From Nematopogon swammerdamellus (Eukaryota > Arthropoda > Insecta > Lepidoptera > Adelidae), in NCBI GenBank assembly GCA_946902875.1, contig OX336339.1:25327349-25391348 (forward strand): 64,000 nucleotides of DNA. Reading direction: 5' to 3'. The notes under the pieces are model-generated. The model saw nothing but the letters and a program-made list of their open reading frames with translations, had not been told where the DNA came from and did not search any database. Both the position numbers and the translations under genes were made by a program. Shown here piece by piece: positions 20,995-33,517 of this stretch. Positions within the stretch are counted from its first letter, which is position 1. Each line of letters opens with the position of its first letter.

Positions 20995-23900
20995 GCGCCG
21001 GCGGCTCGACCCCGGCGCCCGACCTCGGCACTACCCGCTCCTGTACATACCGCATTTTGAGACTGATCGTGTAATTTGTAAATGTCGACGACGTCGGTCC
21101 GGGATGCGCCGACGCCGGCGATCTCGGACGTTAGGTTAGGTAGGCGTGAATGGAATATGAAACGGTCGCCTCTCACCGCTCTCCGGGCGAGCGCGCGCGT
21201 CGCGCATCAGCGGACGCCGCGCGGGCCGAGTAGACTAGATCTCTGGGTAAACCAAAGAAATGTACAAAATATGACTATAAAATTTGACTCTCCTCTCGAC
21301 TGCAGCGTGCGATTGAAGTGTTACTACTCAGTATATATATATAATGTATCATTAGTTTAGTGAGTAAGTGCAAAAGAACCCTTCGTCGGCAGCTACCTAA
21401 TGTAACTCGACGCTAGCACCGCGTGTGCGCTGTAAATACTTTGTTTTTGTAGAATAGATTAGGCATCATGATGCTAAGTTAGGTAGGTAGATAATTAATT
21501 GAACAATTAAGATGTCGCGCCGTCGGCTCCGAGTGAGTGGACAGGTGAGGGAGTCGCGCTGCGACACCGCTCTGTGCGGAAGCTGTACAGGAGAACGCCC
21601 GTGAAAACATTAAATCAAAGATTTAAATCGATAGATAGCGCAAAGCGCTCAAGAGTCCGTCACCGATTAGACATAACGGCGTGTGTGACTTCATGTACAG
21701 TAGTCTTCAAGAATCGCATCAAAAGCTGTCTCATGTTAACAAAACTCTAACGCTCTGCACTCGCGCATCGGCGGTTCACGTTCCGTTCCGTGGAACGACC
21801 TCTCCTCAACACGCGCGTAGCGCTGCGATTACATTACATTACATATCACACACGCTGAATCCCGACAATCGGGGTAAGCAGAGTAATCGGTGTTGTGCTG
21901 CAAGAACTCTGGTTAATTACAGCACAGCACCGACCGGCGCTGCGACTGATGCGAAATAGCCGCATGCGGCCCTCTCATTGGTGACATTGTATGTAGTGCG
22001 CCATGTTAGACTATGCCCTATCTATCGATTTAAATATTTGCATTAAATTAAAAACTAGGTAGATAAAATTTTCTCCACTTTATCTAAATGTTGAATTGGC
22101 TGAGTGGGTCAGTAAGGGCTACGAGTATCGGTTCCAGCAAGGGTTATGAAATAACCCCAACATTGAAGACAATATCGCATATTGTAGAAATTATAAAAAA
22201 AAATAACTTGCAAAGTTTTATTCAGCCTGTAAATACAAAATAATTATTGGCGGTCGTCCAAATCGTCCAAAACCAGCGAACTGAATGGTCGCTTATTTTT
22301 CTAATACGAATCTTGAAACGCCTATCCAAGTATTCTAGTCATAAGAGATACTAGTATTAGTGGAAAGTTTATTTAGGGCTACGATTCGGTAGGCAAGCAA
22401 AACATATTTTAGAATCAGATTGTACCACCCGTACCTATCGCGCAGAGCGTAATTTAATTTACAAATTTCTACAGAAATTCACCGCTATTGAAAAAGTTCT
22501 AGAATATTGTTATTATCCAATGCCTACTGAGAGCGTATCGCCGCGTTACCAAATTCCAAATTCAAATTTCACGATGGAAATCATGGCATGTTTACATTGA
22601 GTAAGTCAGGCGCCAGTTCATTGGTAAGGCAGTGCTGACACGGTACTGCTAATAGTATATCTTTATAATAGTAAATCGTTTCGTGACTAGTCAGCACTGA
22701 CGCAACTATTTGCGATTGCCCTAATTTCAAAGTCAGCATGCTCCCTTCGAAAGCCTCGCTTGATGAACCTGTGAATAGACCATGAAAAATGTACCGAGTC
22801 TGCACAGACTTGCCAATAAACCGGCGGCAGTGCCTTACTCAATGTGAACTTGCCTTAAGTAGCAATTGAATCCCAAAAATCCAAACCCGAACAAGCCACT
22901 AGAATCAAATTTTTCGCCCAATTCCCAACAAGGCAGCCGTTTTGTGTCTCTCGCGAAAAAACTAAACACCCTCTGCACTCGCAGAACATTTTCTTTCACT
23001 GGCATGACACCTAGTGCACCCGGTGTTATGGGCTGACATCACGTATGTTGTAGGTGATGTAGCCAAACGTGTGTTTCCATAAAATAAAATAAAAATACGT
23101 CGCGTATGCAGTGAAACCGACCGCGCCATTAACATGAAACCCGAATTTACCCTTAGCACTCTTCGTTTGCACGCGGCGGAAAGAAGGGAATAGTTATGAA
23201 TTTTCGAAATTCTCCTCCTACGGGGAGATTTCAGTGATATCGTCAGCTTTACAAGCTTTTACAAACCGTGAATCTGTACGAAGTGCGGCGTTGCATATGT
23301 GAGGACAATTGCTCGTTCTAGCCTAGTCAATTTCCTATATTCGGTAGAGTCTATTAACTTAAATATTATTCCTTGTGTAAAAACTGTTTTCTATAATGGT
23401 ACTAACTGATAAGGCCTAATTTATAATGATGAATCAATATCGTGAAGACTCGTTTTGTTACTTAGTTGAAAGAATCACGATTTCTTTGATATACATTATT
23501 GTCACGTTATCATTATAATATCATATATTTCTTTGTATAGACCGTGAAGTTCACTTCGAAAACCAGACGAGTAAAAAATATATTCATTATTTACACAAGT
23601 GATGAATATATGAACATTCTCAATTATAACATTATTGTAAATTCACAGCGATCGTGGAAAGCATTTTAGAAATTCACGCATGTACTAATAAAAAATACTA
23701 GTGTAATATTTATTTAAAAAATTCAATTTCGTAATACTAATCATATGCAAACACAAAATTTCCATAAAGTTAAAAAATTTAAAGTAATTTACGATGCCAA
23801 AATTTTTTCACGTTTCTAATAAATTATCTCAAATGACATATCTGTTTTTAATTAAATAATTAATAAAAAAAAATCGAAACGTACGTCCGGATGTTACACT

Positions 23901-24510
23901 AAGCCCGTCTTATGGTATCCAGGAATAATCGCTTCGAAGTAGGAGACAACATAATTCGATTAGAATATCGAAGCATAATATCTAGGTATATGCTATGCGA
24001 GAACATTAAATGAGTTCACACTTACCTAGAGTATTGAATAAGAAATATACAAATTCTTAAGAAAGTATTAAAAACTTAAATATAATTTTAACGTGAACCT
24101 AATTAAAGTTCTCAGCATAACTAAAACCAAGTATTTTAAAATATTCAATCTACGAATTGGATTACATTGATTCCGATAATAATATTTAGGTAAAATATCA
24201 ATGTCGATAGCTAAAATATTTACCATCAAGTATATACCTTCTTATGTGATAAGAAGCAGTGAATTCAGAGAAGAAAAAAATTTAAAAAAAATTGCCCGGA
24301 GCAGCGATAGTGAATAGTCGTTTGCGTTATATTTTGTATAGAGAACTGTTAGATACTTCTGTGTAATATTTTAATAGACATTTTTATTTTGCAGTATCGA
24401 CACGCGAAAATATAATATATATGAACCGCACATATATTTACAGATTATGGAAATACCGAGAAAAGGCTTAGAATAACGAAAGGGACTGATTGTAAAATAA
24501 AGTTATACTA
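20995..24510 (+). other. Probable long 3' UTR and downstream region of gene 1
   Basis: After the stop the sequence is first GC-rich, then increasingly AT-rich, and contains no recognisable coding sequence. A canonical AATAAA lies at 24496-24501, and closer ATTAAA variants occur near 21610 and 22045. Two repeat fragments interrupt it (SINE-3 at about 21836-21940; another dispersed repeat plus a SINE-2 tail at about 22860-23090). The stretch 23110-24490 looks unique and AT-rich; I see no gene in it. The true poly(A) site cannot be fixed from the sequence. Confidence 0.4.
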
Positions 24511-24520
24511 ACTGAACGAG

Positions 24521-24860
24521 ATGTTTTATTTAATAAGCAACTTAACCATTTCATCATATCCTCCTTGTCATCATAGGTCCACGCGTAACAGACAGGGAAT
24601 GCATCCCTACACAGTAGAGCTGCCTAAAGTGCGGACTAAGCGCTCCAGTATTTCTTTTATCTTATGCACTGCGAAACTCTGGAATGCACTTTCTCCCGAT
24701 GTGTTTCCTTCAGTGTTCGACTTAGGATCTTTCAAGAGAAGCGTAAAAATGCATCCGTCACGCCGGCACGGCATTCGCAACCCCCGTTCTAAACCGAATG
24801 CTTTTGGGCGTCGTCGTCGGCTCAATAATCCATGCTGACGGCGCCAAGTGTCTCGCGTAT
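24521..24860 (+). mobile_element. LINE reverse transcriptase C-terminal remnant
   Basis: The frame reads TKRSSISFILCTAKLWNALS then DLGSFKRSVKMH, the usual end of jockey/CR1-like pol proteins in insects. The rest of the element is missing. Confidence 0.65.
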
Positions 24861-25139
24861 CCATTAAAAAAGAACTTCCCCGCAGCTCGGCTACCGTTAA
24901 GGGTATAGTTATGTTACACCCTATTATCGTGAGATTGCAATAGAGAAAATCGCATCTAAATTGATTGATTCGTTCTTGAATTATAAAAGAACATACACAC
25001 ATACGAACGACAGACGTGCAATTTTTTATTATTTAGAGAAGACAAGAGAAAAAAACGGCCAAGTGCGTATCGGACCACGCACAGAAGGGTTTCGTAGTCG
25101 GGAAGAACGTGAACGCTTATTAATTTAGAAATGAAAAAA

Positions 25140-25560
25140 AACCCGACCCTTAAAAATTAAAAAATTATTGCCGTTTAAAGGAGTCGGGGGACCGCTAAGT
25201 AAATACCCGCGCAGCTCCGCGAATCTTTTAAGTAAATAAACGGAAATTATTTTTGAATTTTTAAGCATCAGGTATTTTAAATTTCAAAAACTTTTATTTC
25301 AAGTTTTTTTAAAAGAAATACCGCATGCATATCGTGGACCGATTTGTATGCCTTTGTAACATAATTAATGTTATGATTACTTAATAACTTGATTACAAAC
25401 ATAGCTAAGAACTATCCTGATTAAATCAGATTTCTGATAAAAAAAACGCATCCAAATCGGTCCATCCGTTTGAGTGCTACGATGCCGGATACGACCCATG
25501 CACACATACACACACAGGTTAAACTTATAACCTCCGATTGCATCGGGGGTTAAAAATACA
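25140..25560. repeat. Repeat-F copy with tail
   Basis: ACCCGACCCTTAAAAATT, GGAGTCGGGGGACCGCTAAG, a partial inverse arm, then the CATCCAAATCGGTCCATCCG and CACACACACAGGTTAAACT tail. Confidence 0.7.
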
Positions 25561-25750
25561 AAGTTATAGTCCGGCCGCCATAGAATGAGAGAATGCGTTT
25601 CTGACGTCTGCCAGTTGGTCATTTCATCACCAACGACATTCTACTTTAATTTAATTCATAATTTAATTCGTTGTTCATCACTCATTATTTTACAAGTTTT
25701 ATCTTATCTTATTTTAACAGGCAAATGGCAATAATAAAATCAGGTTAAAA

Positions 25751-26160
25751 GCGGCGGGTGGCCGAGTGGTTTGGGCATCGGCTTCTCATGCGGGAGGTCC
25801 GAGGTTCGAATCCGGTCGGCGTGTACCAATGAGTTTTTTCTGACGAAAAAATTTACGTGCATACCTACACCTGCTGCTTCACCGTTCGGAACCGGTGTAA
25901 AACTGTAGGTCCCTTCCCTTGCCTCTTACTAGGTGGTAGGCTCAAATTGTAGCCGACTGGGTTGGTACCACCGTACTGGATGTAAGATGGCCGCATAGCA
26001 ACCTCGGTTGTGTTCTCCTCTAGTCCAGTATAGCCAGCAATCCAGGGAAGTCTCCGGTATGGCACCTACCTTCTCGGAGGTGAAATTGGCTGGTCGGAGC
26101 ATGCGCTTTGGCCCCTCCGACTCAGCCATCCATACCGGATTACATAAAAAAAAAAAAAAG
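25751..26160 (+). mobile_element. SINE-1, full length, tRNA-derived
   Basis: The head GCGGCGGGTGGCCGAGTGGT contains a tRNA Ser/Leu-type A box, and GAGGTTCGAATCCGG the B box, so it has an internal polymerase III promoter. The body and A-tail follow. It is not a functional tRNA because no proper acceptor stem or 3' end forms. Confidence 0.85.
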
Positions 26161-26164
26161 GTGT

Positions 26165-26400
26165 AGGACGGGTGTAGGCTCCAAAAATCAAAACACGAAC
26201 AAGCCACTAGAATCTTCGATCCGACTAGAATCTAATTTTTCGCCTAATTCCCAGCAAGGCAACCGTTTTGTGTCTCTCGCGAAAAAACAAAACACCATCT
26301 GCACTCGCAGAAATATTTTCTTTCAATTTTATTCAACATTCTAAATTTGAATTCTACACGTGCCAGTAATTTTGCAACGTGACAGTAACACTGAAAAACA
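26165..26400. repeat. Dispersed repeat shared with 22860-23000 and 27165-27240
   Basis: GAACAAGCCACTAGAATC, then CGTTTTGTGTCTCTCGCGAA and ATCTGCACTCGCAGAA recur at 22870-22990. The CGTGACAGTAACACTGAAAA part recurs at 27215. Confidence 0.6.
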
Positions 26401-26639
26401 CAGCTGCGTTTGGCTGCTATGCGGCCATCTTACATCCAGTGCATCCAGTACGGTGGTATCAACCTAGTCGGCTACAATTTGATCCTATCACCTAGTACGA
26501 AGCAAGGGCATATCTCATACATATACTCGTATAATATTATCTCACACAAATATTGACTTAAACCAAAAAGTCACTTTGAAACTTCTTTATAATGTTTTAA
26601 GACCTATCCAACGATACCTCATGCTTTTGCATTTTTATG

Positions 26640-26995
26640 GAAACTGACACGCTTGACTACATCACCTACTTCATCCGTGATAACAGCCCATAACACCTTG
26701 GTGCACTTAGGTGCCATGTCAGTGCTTCCCTTCGGTCATGCCGGCTACACTGAACTGGACTGAAACACGAACTATTAGCCGTTTCAACCGACCTTTCATT
26801 CAGTGCGGTGGTACCAACCCGGGCGGGTGAAACCCTACCACCTACTAAGGTAAGAAGGGAAGGGACCTACAGTTTACGTGAAATCCGAACAACGATCAGC
26901 CTCCAACGGTCGAGCGGTCACCCAACCATCCACTGACCGTGCCCAGGTGTGCTTATGATCCGACCGACCGCACCACTGAGCCACCAAGGCTGACA
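26640..26995 (-). mobile_element. SINE-2, full length
   Basis: It runs inverted from TGGAAACTGACACG to the head CACTGAGCCACCAAGGCTGA. The 5S-like block is more diverged here (GAGCGGTCACCCAACCATCC). Confidence 0.75.
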
Positions 26996-27244
26996 AATGC
27001 TTATGTGCAATGATTAATTACATGTATGGTATACCCGTGTACCACTCCTATTTTTTTAAATATTCCCTAGCTCAAAAACTACACAACATATCTTATTTAA
27101 ATCAATAATTGATTTTTAAGTTCTACGTTAAATTTTTTCAGAATTTTCTATCTTTAGGATGTTTATTCAACATTCTAAATTTGAATTTTACGACGTGCCG
27201 GTAATTTTTCAACGTGACAGTAACACTGAAAAACACACCTTGTG

Positions 27245-28150
27245 CATATTGAAATTTTTTTTCATCCCTCAGTTACCTACATGCGGCTAGTATTGATTAA
27301 AAGTGCTCCTCTTCTTTTTTCAAAATGTTCCCGTACTTCGAAGCAAAAGACAGAATATTGGCGTAGCTGGCATCGGGTAGAGTGCAGCGCGACCCGATGT
27401 TGACCTAGTAAAGCACCGCTCGATGAACCGCTTTCCAGGGCATTGCTATGTACATATCGATGTTCCGGTAGGCACCTATCGTAGGAAAGATGATAGGCCC
27501 GCCCATGCTTAGATTTATAGGAGGTCTATGAAGAATGTAGAGCACGCGGGTCGAACATGCGGTCGGACTGACTGACTTAGGTTAAAAAACCCCTAAAAAA
27601 TTTAAAATAAATATTTCCGTTTACTTAAAGGAGTCGAGGGATAGCTATTACTTGTCTATTGCTGGATTGCTGCTACCTCAGCCCGCGCTTCCGCACATCG
27701 CGCCTCACGCCACACCCGCTGACGCCTAGCTCAGTAGCGTTAGTATCGCTGTCGCGTAGCCAAAGAATATAATACCGCGTAGCCACGCCCGTATTATATG
27801 TGTAATTGAGCTACCTACCCCTCGCGCGTGTACGAATTTTGTTTTTTTTTGCGTTATTTGTTTTATTACTAACATTTGTTGTGTTCAAATGCCAATACGA
27901 GTAAAAAAAGGAATAGGAATATGACTATGACGTGTGCGCTAGCTTCACTAGTCATGTCACTTAATTACGTAGAATTATTATTACATGGTAGTACTATTAA
28001 TTCAATGCCTGAAATACAAAGTAACGACAGTTCAGTTTAACACCTGGTGGCGGCGGGAGCATTCGTCTATCCGACTTTTTTGTCGACGGTACCGATAGCT
28101 GTTACGTCATAACCGTCAGCGGTGGCATACTGGAACCAGACGACTAATAT
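27245..28150. other. No recognised gene
   Basis: It contains a moderately GC-rich segment (27290-27560) and a CpG-rich patch at 27670-27790. A short repeat-F trace is at 27590-27640. I see no convincing coding exon. Confidence 0.4.
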
Positions 28151-28700
28151 GTTAATACCCGCGCAGCTCTGAGTTTTTATATTTTATTTACTTAGCGGTC
28201 CCCCGACTCCTGTAAGTAGATGGAATTTTAATTTTTAATTTTAAGGGTCGGGGGTTTTTTAATTTGAAATTTAACTTTTATTTCAATCTTTTTAGGTTTC
28301 CGTATCCCGTACGGAAGCCTATTAATAAGCCTACGCCGTCTGTCTGTCTGTCTGTCTGTCCGTCCGTCCGTCCGTCCGTCTGTCCTAGGGTTGTATCTCT
28401 TGAACCGTAATAGGTAGCCCGTTGAAATTTTCACAGAATATGTGTTATTATGGCCGATATAACAACAAATAATAAAAATAAGAAAAAGTAAACAATTCAT
28501 GGGGTTCCCATAGAAAAAACTAAAAAGTGTATGCGCGCGCGCCATCTACCGAAAAGGGTATGAAGCATTTTAACTAATCATAAATTTTAACTAATATGAA
28601 GCATTTCATAAACACGCCATAGATGGCGTGAGTGGCGTTGACCATGACATGGCGATACGGAACTCTCGGTGTGCGAGTTCGAATCGCACTTGGCCGGTTT
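28150..28700 (-). repeat. Repeat-F fragment and full repeat-E copy (minus)
   Basis: The repeat-F arm (CCCCCGACTCCTGTAAG) is followed by repeat E in reverse. The latter has a CTGTCCGTCCGTCCGTCC run, GCGCGCGCCATCTACCGAAA, and ends CGAATCGCACTTGGCCGG. Confidence 0.75.
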
Positions 28701-28789
28701 TTTTATTAGAAAGCTGTGTTAGTAATCAAGTAATAAATTAATTATAAAGTGATAAAAAAATTACGTCTCAAGGATGGACCGACTGATTT

Positions 28790-29400
28790 TTTTAACCCCC
28801 GACGAAAAAAACGGAGGCGTGTTATAAGTTTGACGTGTGTGTGTGTAAGAGTGTGTGTGTGTGTGTGTGTGTGCATCGTAGCTCCCAAACGGATGAACCG
28901 ATTTGGATGGGTTTTTTTTATTAGGAAGCTTGTTTAATCGGGATGGTTCACGTTTGCAATCACGTAATCAAGTAATTAAGTAATAAAAAATGTAATTATC
29001 TTAAAAAGGCGACCGATTTTCATGCGGTTTTTTAAAAAAAGCTTGAAATAAAAAATAAATTACAAATTTTAAAAACACCTGACCCTTAAAAAGTCAAAAA
29101 TAATTTCCGTTTACTTACTTAAAGGAGTCGGGGGACCGCTAAGTAAATAAAATATAAAAACTCAGAGCTGCGCGGGAATTTACTTAGCGGTCTCCCGACT
29201 CCTTTATGTAAGTAAATGGAAATTATTTTTGACTTTTTAATCTAAGTTCGAAATAAAAGTTAAATTATAATTACATAGTAAGTAAATAAAATATAAAAAC
29301 TCAGAGCTGCGTGGGTATTTACTTAGCGGTCTCCTGACATATTTAAGTAAGTAAACGGAAATTATTCTTGACATTTTAAGGGTCGGGTTTTTTTTTATTT
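28790..29400. repeat. Repeat-F copies in opposite orientation
   Basis: A (GT)n-containing tail (28830-28875) is followed by two palindromic repeat-F units sharing CTCAGAGCTGCGCGGG / GCTGCGTGGG and CTTAAAGGAGTCGGGGGACC. Confidence 0.7.
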
Positions 29401-29423
29401 GTAATATAAGTTTTGAATTTGAA

Positions 29424-29485
29424 CACTCCAGTGAAGGCTATGTTGTAGACATTGCTAGCATAGCCACATAGCCTTCACTGGAGTG
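29424..29485. repeat. Hairpin with perfect 19-bp arms
   Basis: CACTCCAGTGAAGGCTATG and its exact inverse surround a 24-base loop. The size fits a pre-miRNA-like fold or a small fold-back repeat; nothing decides between them. Confidence 0.6.
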
Positions 29486-30059
29486 CACTGTTGTACAAAA
29501 GATACACTAGAAGAAACTGTATTTTGCAATGAATCTTTCTATATTTCAGAAAAGTATAAAGCACCTGCATAATACTTCGGCTTACTTTGTATGACCGAGC
29601 ATCCCAGCCGATTCCCGGTTCATCAAGAAGAGCTATAGCCACGTGAACCGACATGGCACCTGCGAGGGCTACCCACTATAGACCTGCTCCACGGAAGTAG
29701 GTCACGAGGCGCAGACATTGCGTCGACGACGCTGCAATCATAAATTCTACATTTCAAAATTCGATTACAAACAACTGCGCCTGGAAGACAGATTAAATTT
29801 GGTTGCTTACTAGATAAATCTTCGTTTTATACAGGTTATACAGAATGTTTCAGGATAGGTTTTAGAAATTTAGGAAAAGAAAGTACTCTTATTAGAAGAA
29901 AAACCGAAACTCCGTATTTTTTTTTTATACAAAAATTTCAAATTGTAATCAAAACTTGATTAACACTGAGTTTGGGGAGATTTGGCAACAGTGCTGTCTA
30001 GGTCTAGGGAGTGCAATGACCTAGTCCAGTCAAATTTGTTAACTTACATTCACATCCAC

Positions 30060-30685
30060 AAGCTTTTAAAAAAAACCGCATGCAAATCGGTCCACTTTTT
30101 ACGATAATTAATTATTTATTACTTCATTACTTGATTACTTAATTACAAACATAGCTAACAACCATCCCGATTAAATCAGCTTTCTAATAAAAAAAACCGC
30201 ATGCAAATCGGTCCACTTTTTACGATAATTAATTTTTTATTACTTCATTACTTGATTACTTAATTACAAACATAGCTAACAACCATCCCGATTAAATCAG
30301 CTTTCTAATAAAAAAAACCGCATGCAAATCGGTCCACTTTTTACGATAATTAATTATTTATTACTTCATTACTTGATTACTTAATTACAAACATAGCTAA
30401 CAACCATCCCGATTAAATCAGCTTTCTAATAAAAAAAACCGCATGCAAATCGGTCCACTTTTTACGATAATTAATTTTTTATTACTTCATTACTTGATTA
30501 CTTAATTACAAACATAGCTAAGAACCATCCCGATTAAATCAGCTTTCTAATAAAAAAAACCGCATGCAAATCGGTCCAATTTTTATGATAATTAATTTTT
30601 TTATTACTTAATTACTTTATTTAATTACAAACATAGCTAACAACCATCCCGATTAATCCAGCTTTCTAATAAAAAAACCGCACGC
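30060..30685. repeat. 121-bp tandem repeat, 5 copies
   Basis: CCGCATGCAAATCGG recurs at 30076, 30197, 30318, 30439, 30560 and about 30678 with constant 121-base spacing. Units are almost identical (ATTATTTATTA/ATTTTTTATTA differences alternate). Confidence 0.92.
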
Positions 30686-30717
30686 AAATCGGTCCATCCG
30701 TTTGGGAGCCGCGATGC

Positions 30718-30718
<1 letters not shown>

Positions 30719-30775
<57 letters not shown>
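30719..30775. repeat. (AC)n microsatellite
   Basis: About 28 AC units lie in the tail of repeat F, where other copies have only 4-8 units. Confidence 0.95.
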
Positions 30776-30777
<2 letters not shown>

Positions 30778-31044
30778 AAACTTATAACACCACTCTTTTT
30801 TCATCGGGGGCTAAAAACGTTATTGACAGAGAGACAGACGGACAACGAAGTGATCCTATTAGGGTTCCGTTTTTTTTCCTCTTTTGAGGTACGGAACGCT
30901 AAAAATTGGTAGGTAGACAGATGAGATAACACATAGGCCACTTCCGTTATTCAAAAAACACTTAAAGTTGTACTATCTCCTCCCGTTAAAACTCCTTTAA
31001 TCCTGAATGGACAAGTATGCATGTATTTAGGTATTTTAATATAC

Positions 31045-31400
31045 TAGCTTTTGCCTGCGGCTTCGCTCGCGTGAAATTCCTATTTAAAAAGAAGAAAGTA
31101 AGTAAGCCCGCTACTGTACCTTTATTTCGGCGCACGGAACAATTCGGTTTGTATGAGAGCCACATATTGCGGAACCCGGAAGCCGGAACTGAATTTTATT
31201 TAGCCTATCCTATGTCACGTATAGGTAAATGTGCTTGTACTAAGTTTCATCGAATTCGGATGATCGGTTTAAGAGTTATGGAGGAACATACATACATACT
31301 TACTTACATACATACAGAAATAATTTCTTAAAATCGTAAATTTAGTTTTAGTATCTCTCAGTATCTCATAAAACAAAGTAACTTACATATTAGTATATTG
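31045..31400 (+). repeat. Repeat-D copy
   Basis: It runs from TTTTGCCTGCGGCTTCGCTC to CATAAAACAAAGTAACTTAC. Confidence 0.8.
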
Positions 31401-31479
31401 ATACATTATATTGATGGTTGATATGGAAATCTGTAATAGTGAATAAAATTATTGCAACGGTCACGGTTCACAGTCAACC

Positions 31480-31835
31480 TATCGCAGGTAGTAGGGCCGC
31501 CCCGGTGAGGCCACGGGGTCGTCGACCTGCACTGCAGAGCCTGACCCGAAATGACCTAGTTTGAGGAATTGTACGGCCCCCCGGCCTCATGAATCCGGCC
31601 TACTTGTGCCAGTGCAATCTCGAGAACGCCAGCCGTCGGCGTCGTCAAGTCCCTTCGCCCGCTACGCCACACCTTCTGGGTGACCTCTCGTACCTGCCAC
31701 CTCTACGAGCAGATGTCCTGCGATGCCCAGGGATAGTCTGGGTTGCGTGAGAATAGCGAATGCCATGCCGGCCTGACAGGAGCTTTTTCACGTCCCTTTT
31801 GAAAAGCCGAGGTTGTTCTTCGCAGAGAATATTCA
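31480..31835 (-). mobile_element. LINE C-terminal remnant
   Basis: The minus frame reads QPRLFKRDVKKLLSGRHGIR, resembling the FKRxV end of LINE pol proteins, followed by a GC-rich 3' region. Confidence 0.55.
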
Positions 31836-32059
31836 CAAAGGTGTTCAGAAAATAATCCTATATACTACCTACCTATGTTCGTTAATAGCTCAAGAAAGGT
31901 TGAACCGATGTAGATGCGGTTTTCAACAATGCAATTTGACATAATACCTTTGGATGTACCTAGGTATGTAGATCTCAGTAGCTCCGTGCAGCCGTGGTGC
32001 AATACATCGACGTTCTATGTCGATGCTAAGCACACTGGACGCGGTCGGACTTTTGATGG

Positions 32060-32275
32060 GACCGTCCGCCTACTGAGGCTGGTCGTGGTTCGGTTTCCAC
32101 GTAAAACTGTAGTCCCTTCCTTTCTTACCTTACTAGGTGGTAGGGCTTAACCTGCCCAGTTTCCTACCACCGCACTGAATTAAAATTCGGGCGAAACGGC
32201 TATGTACCTAAATAGTTCGTGTTTTCCGTTCAGTTCAGTGTAGCCGACACGACCGAAGGGAAGCCCCTGAGTATT
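32060..32275 (+). mobile_element. SINE-2 3' portion
   Basis: It retains GAGGCTGGTCGTGGTTCGGT (B box region) to CGACCGAAGGGAAGC. The 5' half upstream is diverged. Confidence 0.65.
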
Positions 32276-33378
32276 ATTCCTCAAATACGATAACTAAAAT
32301 ACGTAATTTTACCAAGCTATACTCTAACTTACGGGCGACTAAAATATAATCGTCAAGCTTGCCAGATTAGGCAATTTATCGCAATTTAGCGACTTGGCCA
32401 TAAAATAGCGCCTTGGTTAGTGATTTGTTTTGCATTATAAGCGTATTTGGGAATCGATTTTAAAAAATGTTTTTGTTTGCTTCTCCAACTTTTGATTTTG
32501 ACAGCGTTCAATAAGGTTTCGACATTGGAAATGTCTTTTCGTTCGCTCCACTGTAGGTACTTGTTTATACTGTAGGTGTAGGTACCGATTTCAGCAAAAA
32601 GTGCGATCCCCTTATATCTCAAAGAGTTGTGAAGATATGATTTCTAAAAGGCTTAAAAGACGCGTATTCATGAGAGCTGTCAGGTGCAAAAAGAATTCTT
32701 CAAGTAAGTAAAAAACGAAAAAAGTTATGGCTGAAATAGTGAAAAAATAAAAATTCGAATTTTTTATTTTGGCGCTCGATATTTTGGAAACGAAGAATGA
32801 TATTAAAAATTTGAGAAAAACTCCTCTGTACAATTTAGTCAGCTACAATTTGAGCCTAAAACAAAGACTATCGGGTTAAGGGTTTGCCCTGTAGCCTAAC
32901 CTTTTTGAAAAAAACTTTTCCTTATCCCGATTTTCTCGTCGCTCAGCAACAATATTTTTTCGAATTCCGTAGATTCATTTCCAATGTGCTCGATAGTCGT
33001 GTGAGGCACGAAATCAGTGATTTTTTTTAAGTGACTGATATTAAATAAACAGCTGCTTTTTCGCGCTAAGCCATCCCGCATGCTTGGCAGCCCTGAACGC
33101 CGAACCTGGGATCCAAGGCCTCACTAATAAAAACGTTTGACATTTGACATTGACATTTAACGTGTCAATTCTCGTATAACGGTAACGGAACTTTCATTTC
33201 AAGAAACTTTTCAACAAACTGCAGTAATTTGTACTTAGTACTTAATTTTATTGGATTAAACATGGTAGTTTTTGTAACTACTACATTTAAACATTAAAAA
33301 CTTAGTGGAATTTTCATCAGGTCAGGTCGCCCGCCTGGTGAAAACTTTGGAGAATAAAAAGGTGATAATAAATTTAGA
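32276..33378. other. Unrecognised AT-rich stretch and SVOP upstream region
   Basis: No gene is seen in 32276-33100. 33130-33378 is the likely leader and promoter-proximal region of SVOP. It contains TGACATTTGACATTGACATT direct repeats and no TATA box I can place. Confidence 0.35.
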
Positions 33379-33517
33379 ATGCGGCGCGCTCGCGGCTACC
33401 AGGATTTGGACGCCGAGGCTCGGAGCGGGGCCATAGCCCTACCGGGCGGAGTGGGGACTGCCCTGCCGCCTCCGGGGCCCGAAATAGAGATGGCCTCTGT
33501 TTCTGTTGTCCCTGATG
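33379..33517 (+). CDS. SVOP: SVOP exon 1 (cytoplasmic N-terminus)
   Basis: It encodes 46 residues plus one base, starting [17 protein letters not shown], and ends at GATG|GTGAGT. It is hydrophilic and Pro/Gly/Ala-rich, as expected for the cytosolic tail of SVOP. The ATG at 33379 is the first after the in-frame TAA at 33355. A two-codon upstream ATG (ATGGTAG register) occurs near 33262 in the presumed leader. Confidence 0.85.

Noticed and set aside
25751..25825. A functional tRNA gene
   Set aside because: A and B boxes are present but the acceptor stem and 3' end do not pair, and the same head recurs in front of one SINE body.
30060..30685. CRISPR-like regular spacing
   Set aside because: Units are identical throughout with no unique spacers, and the genome is eukaryotic.
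32612..33081. Minus frames upstream of SVOP
   Set aside because: AT-rich, Lys/Ser/Phe-rich with no recognisable motif; kept only as unannotated sequence.
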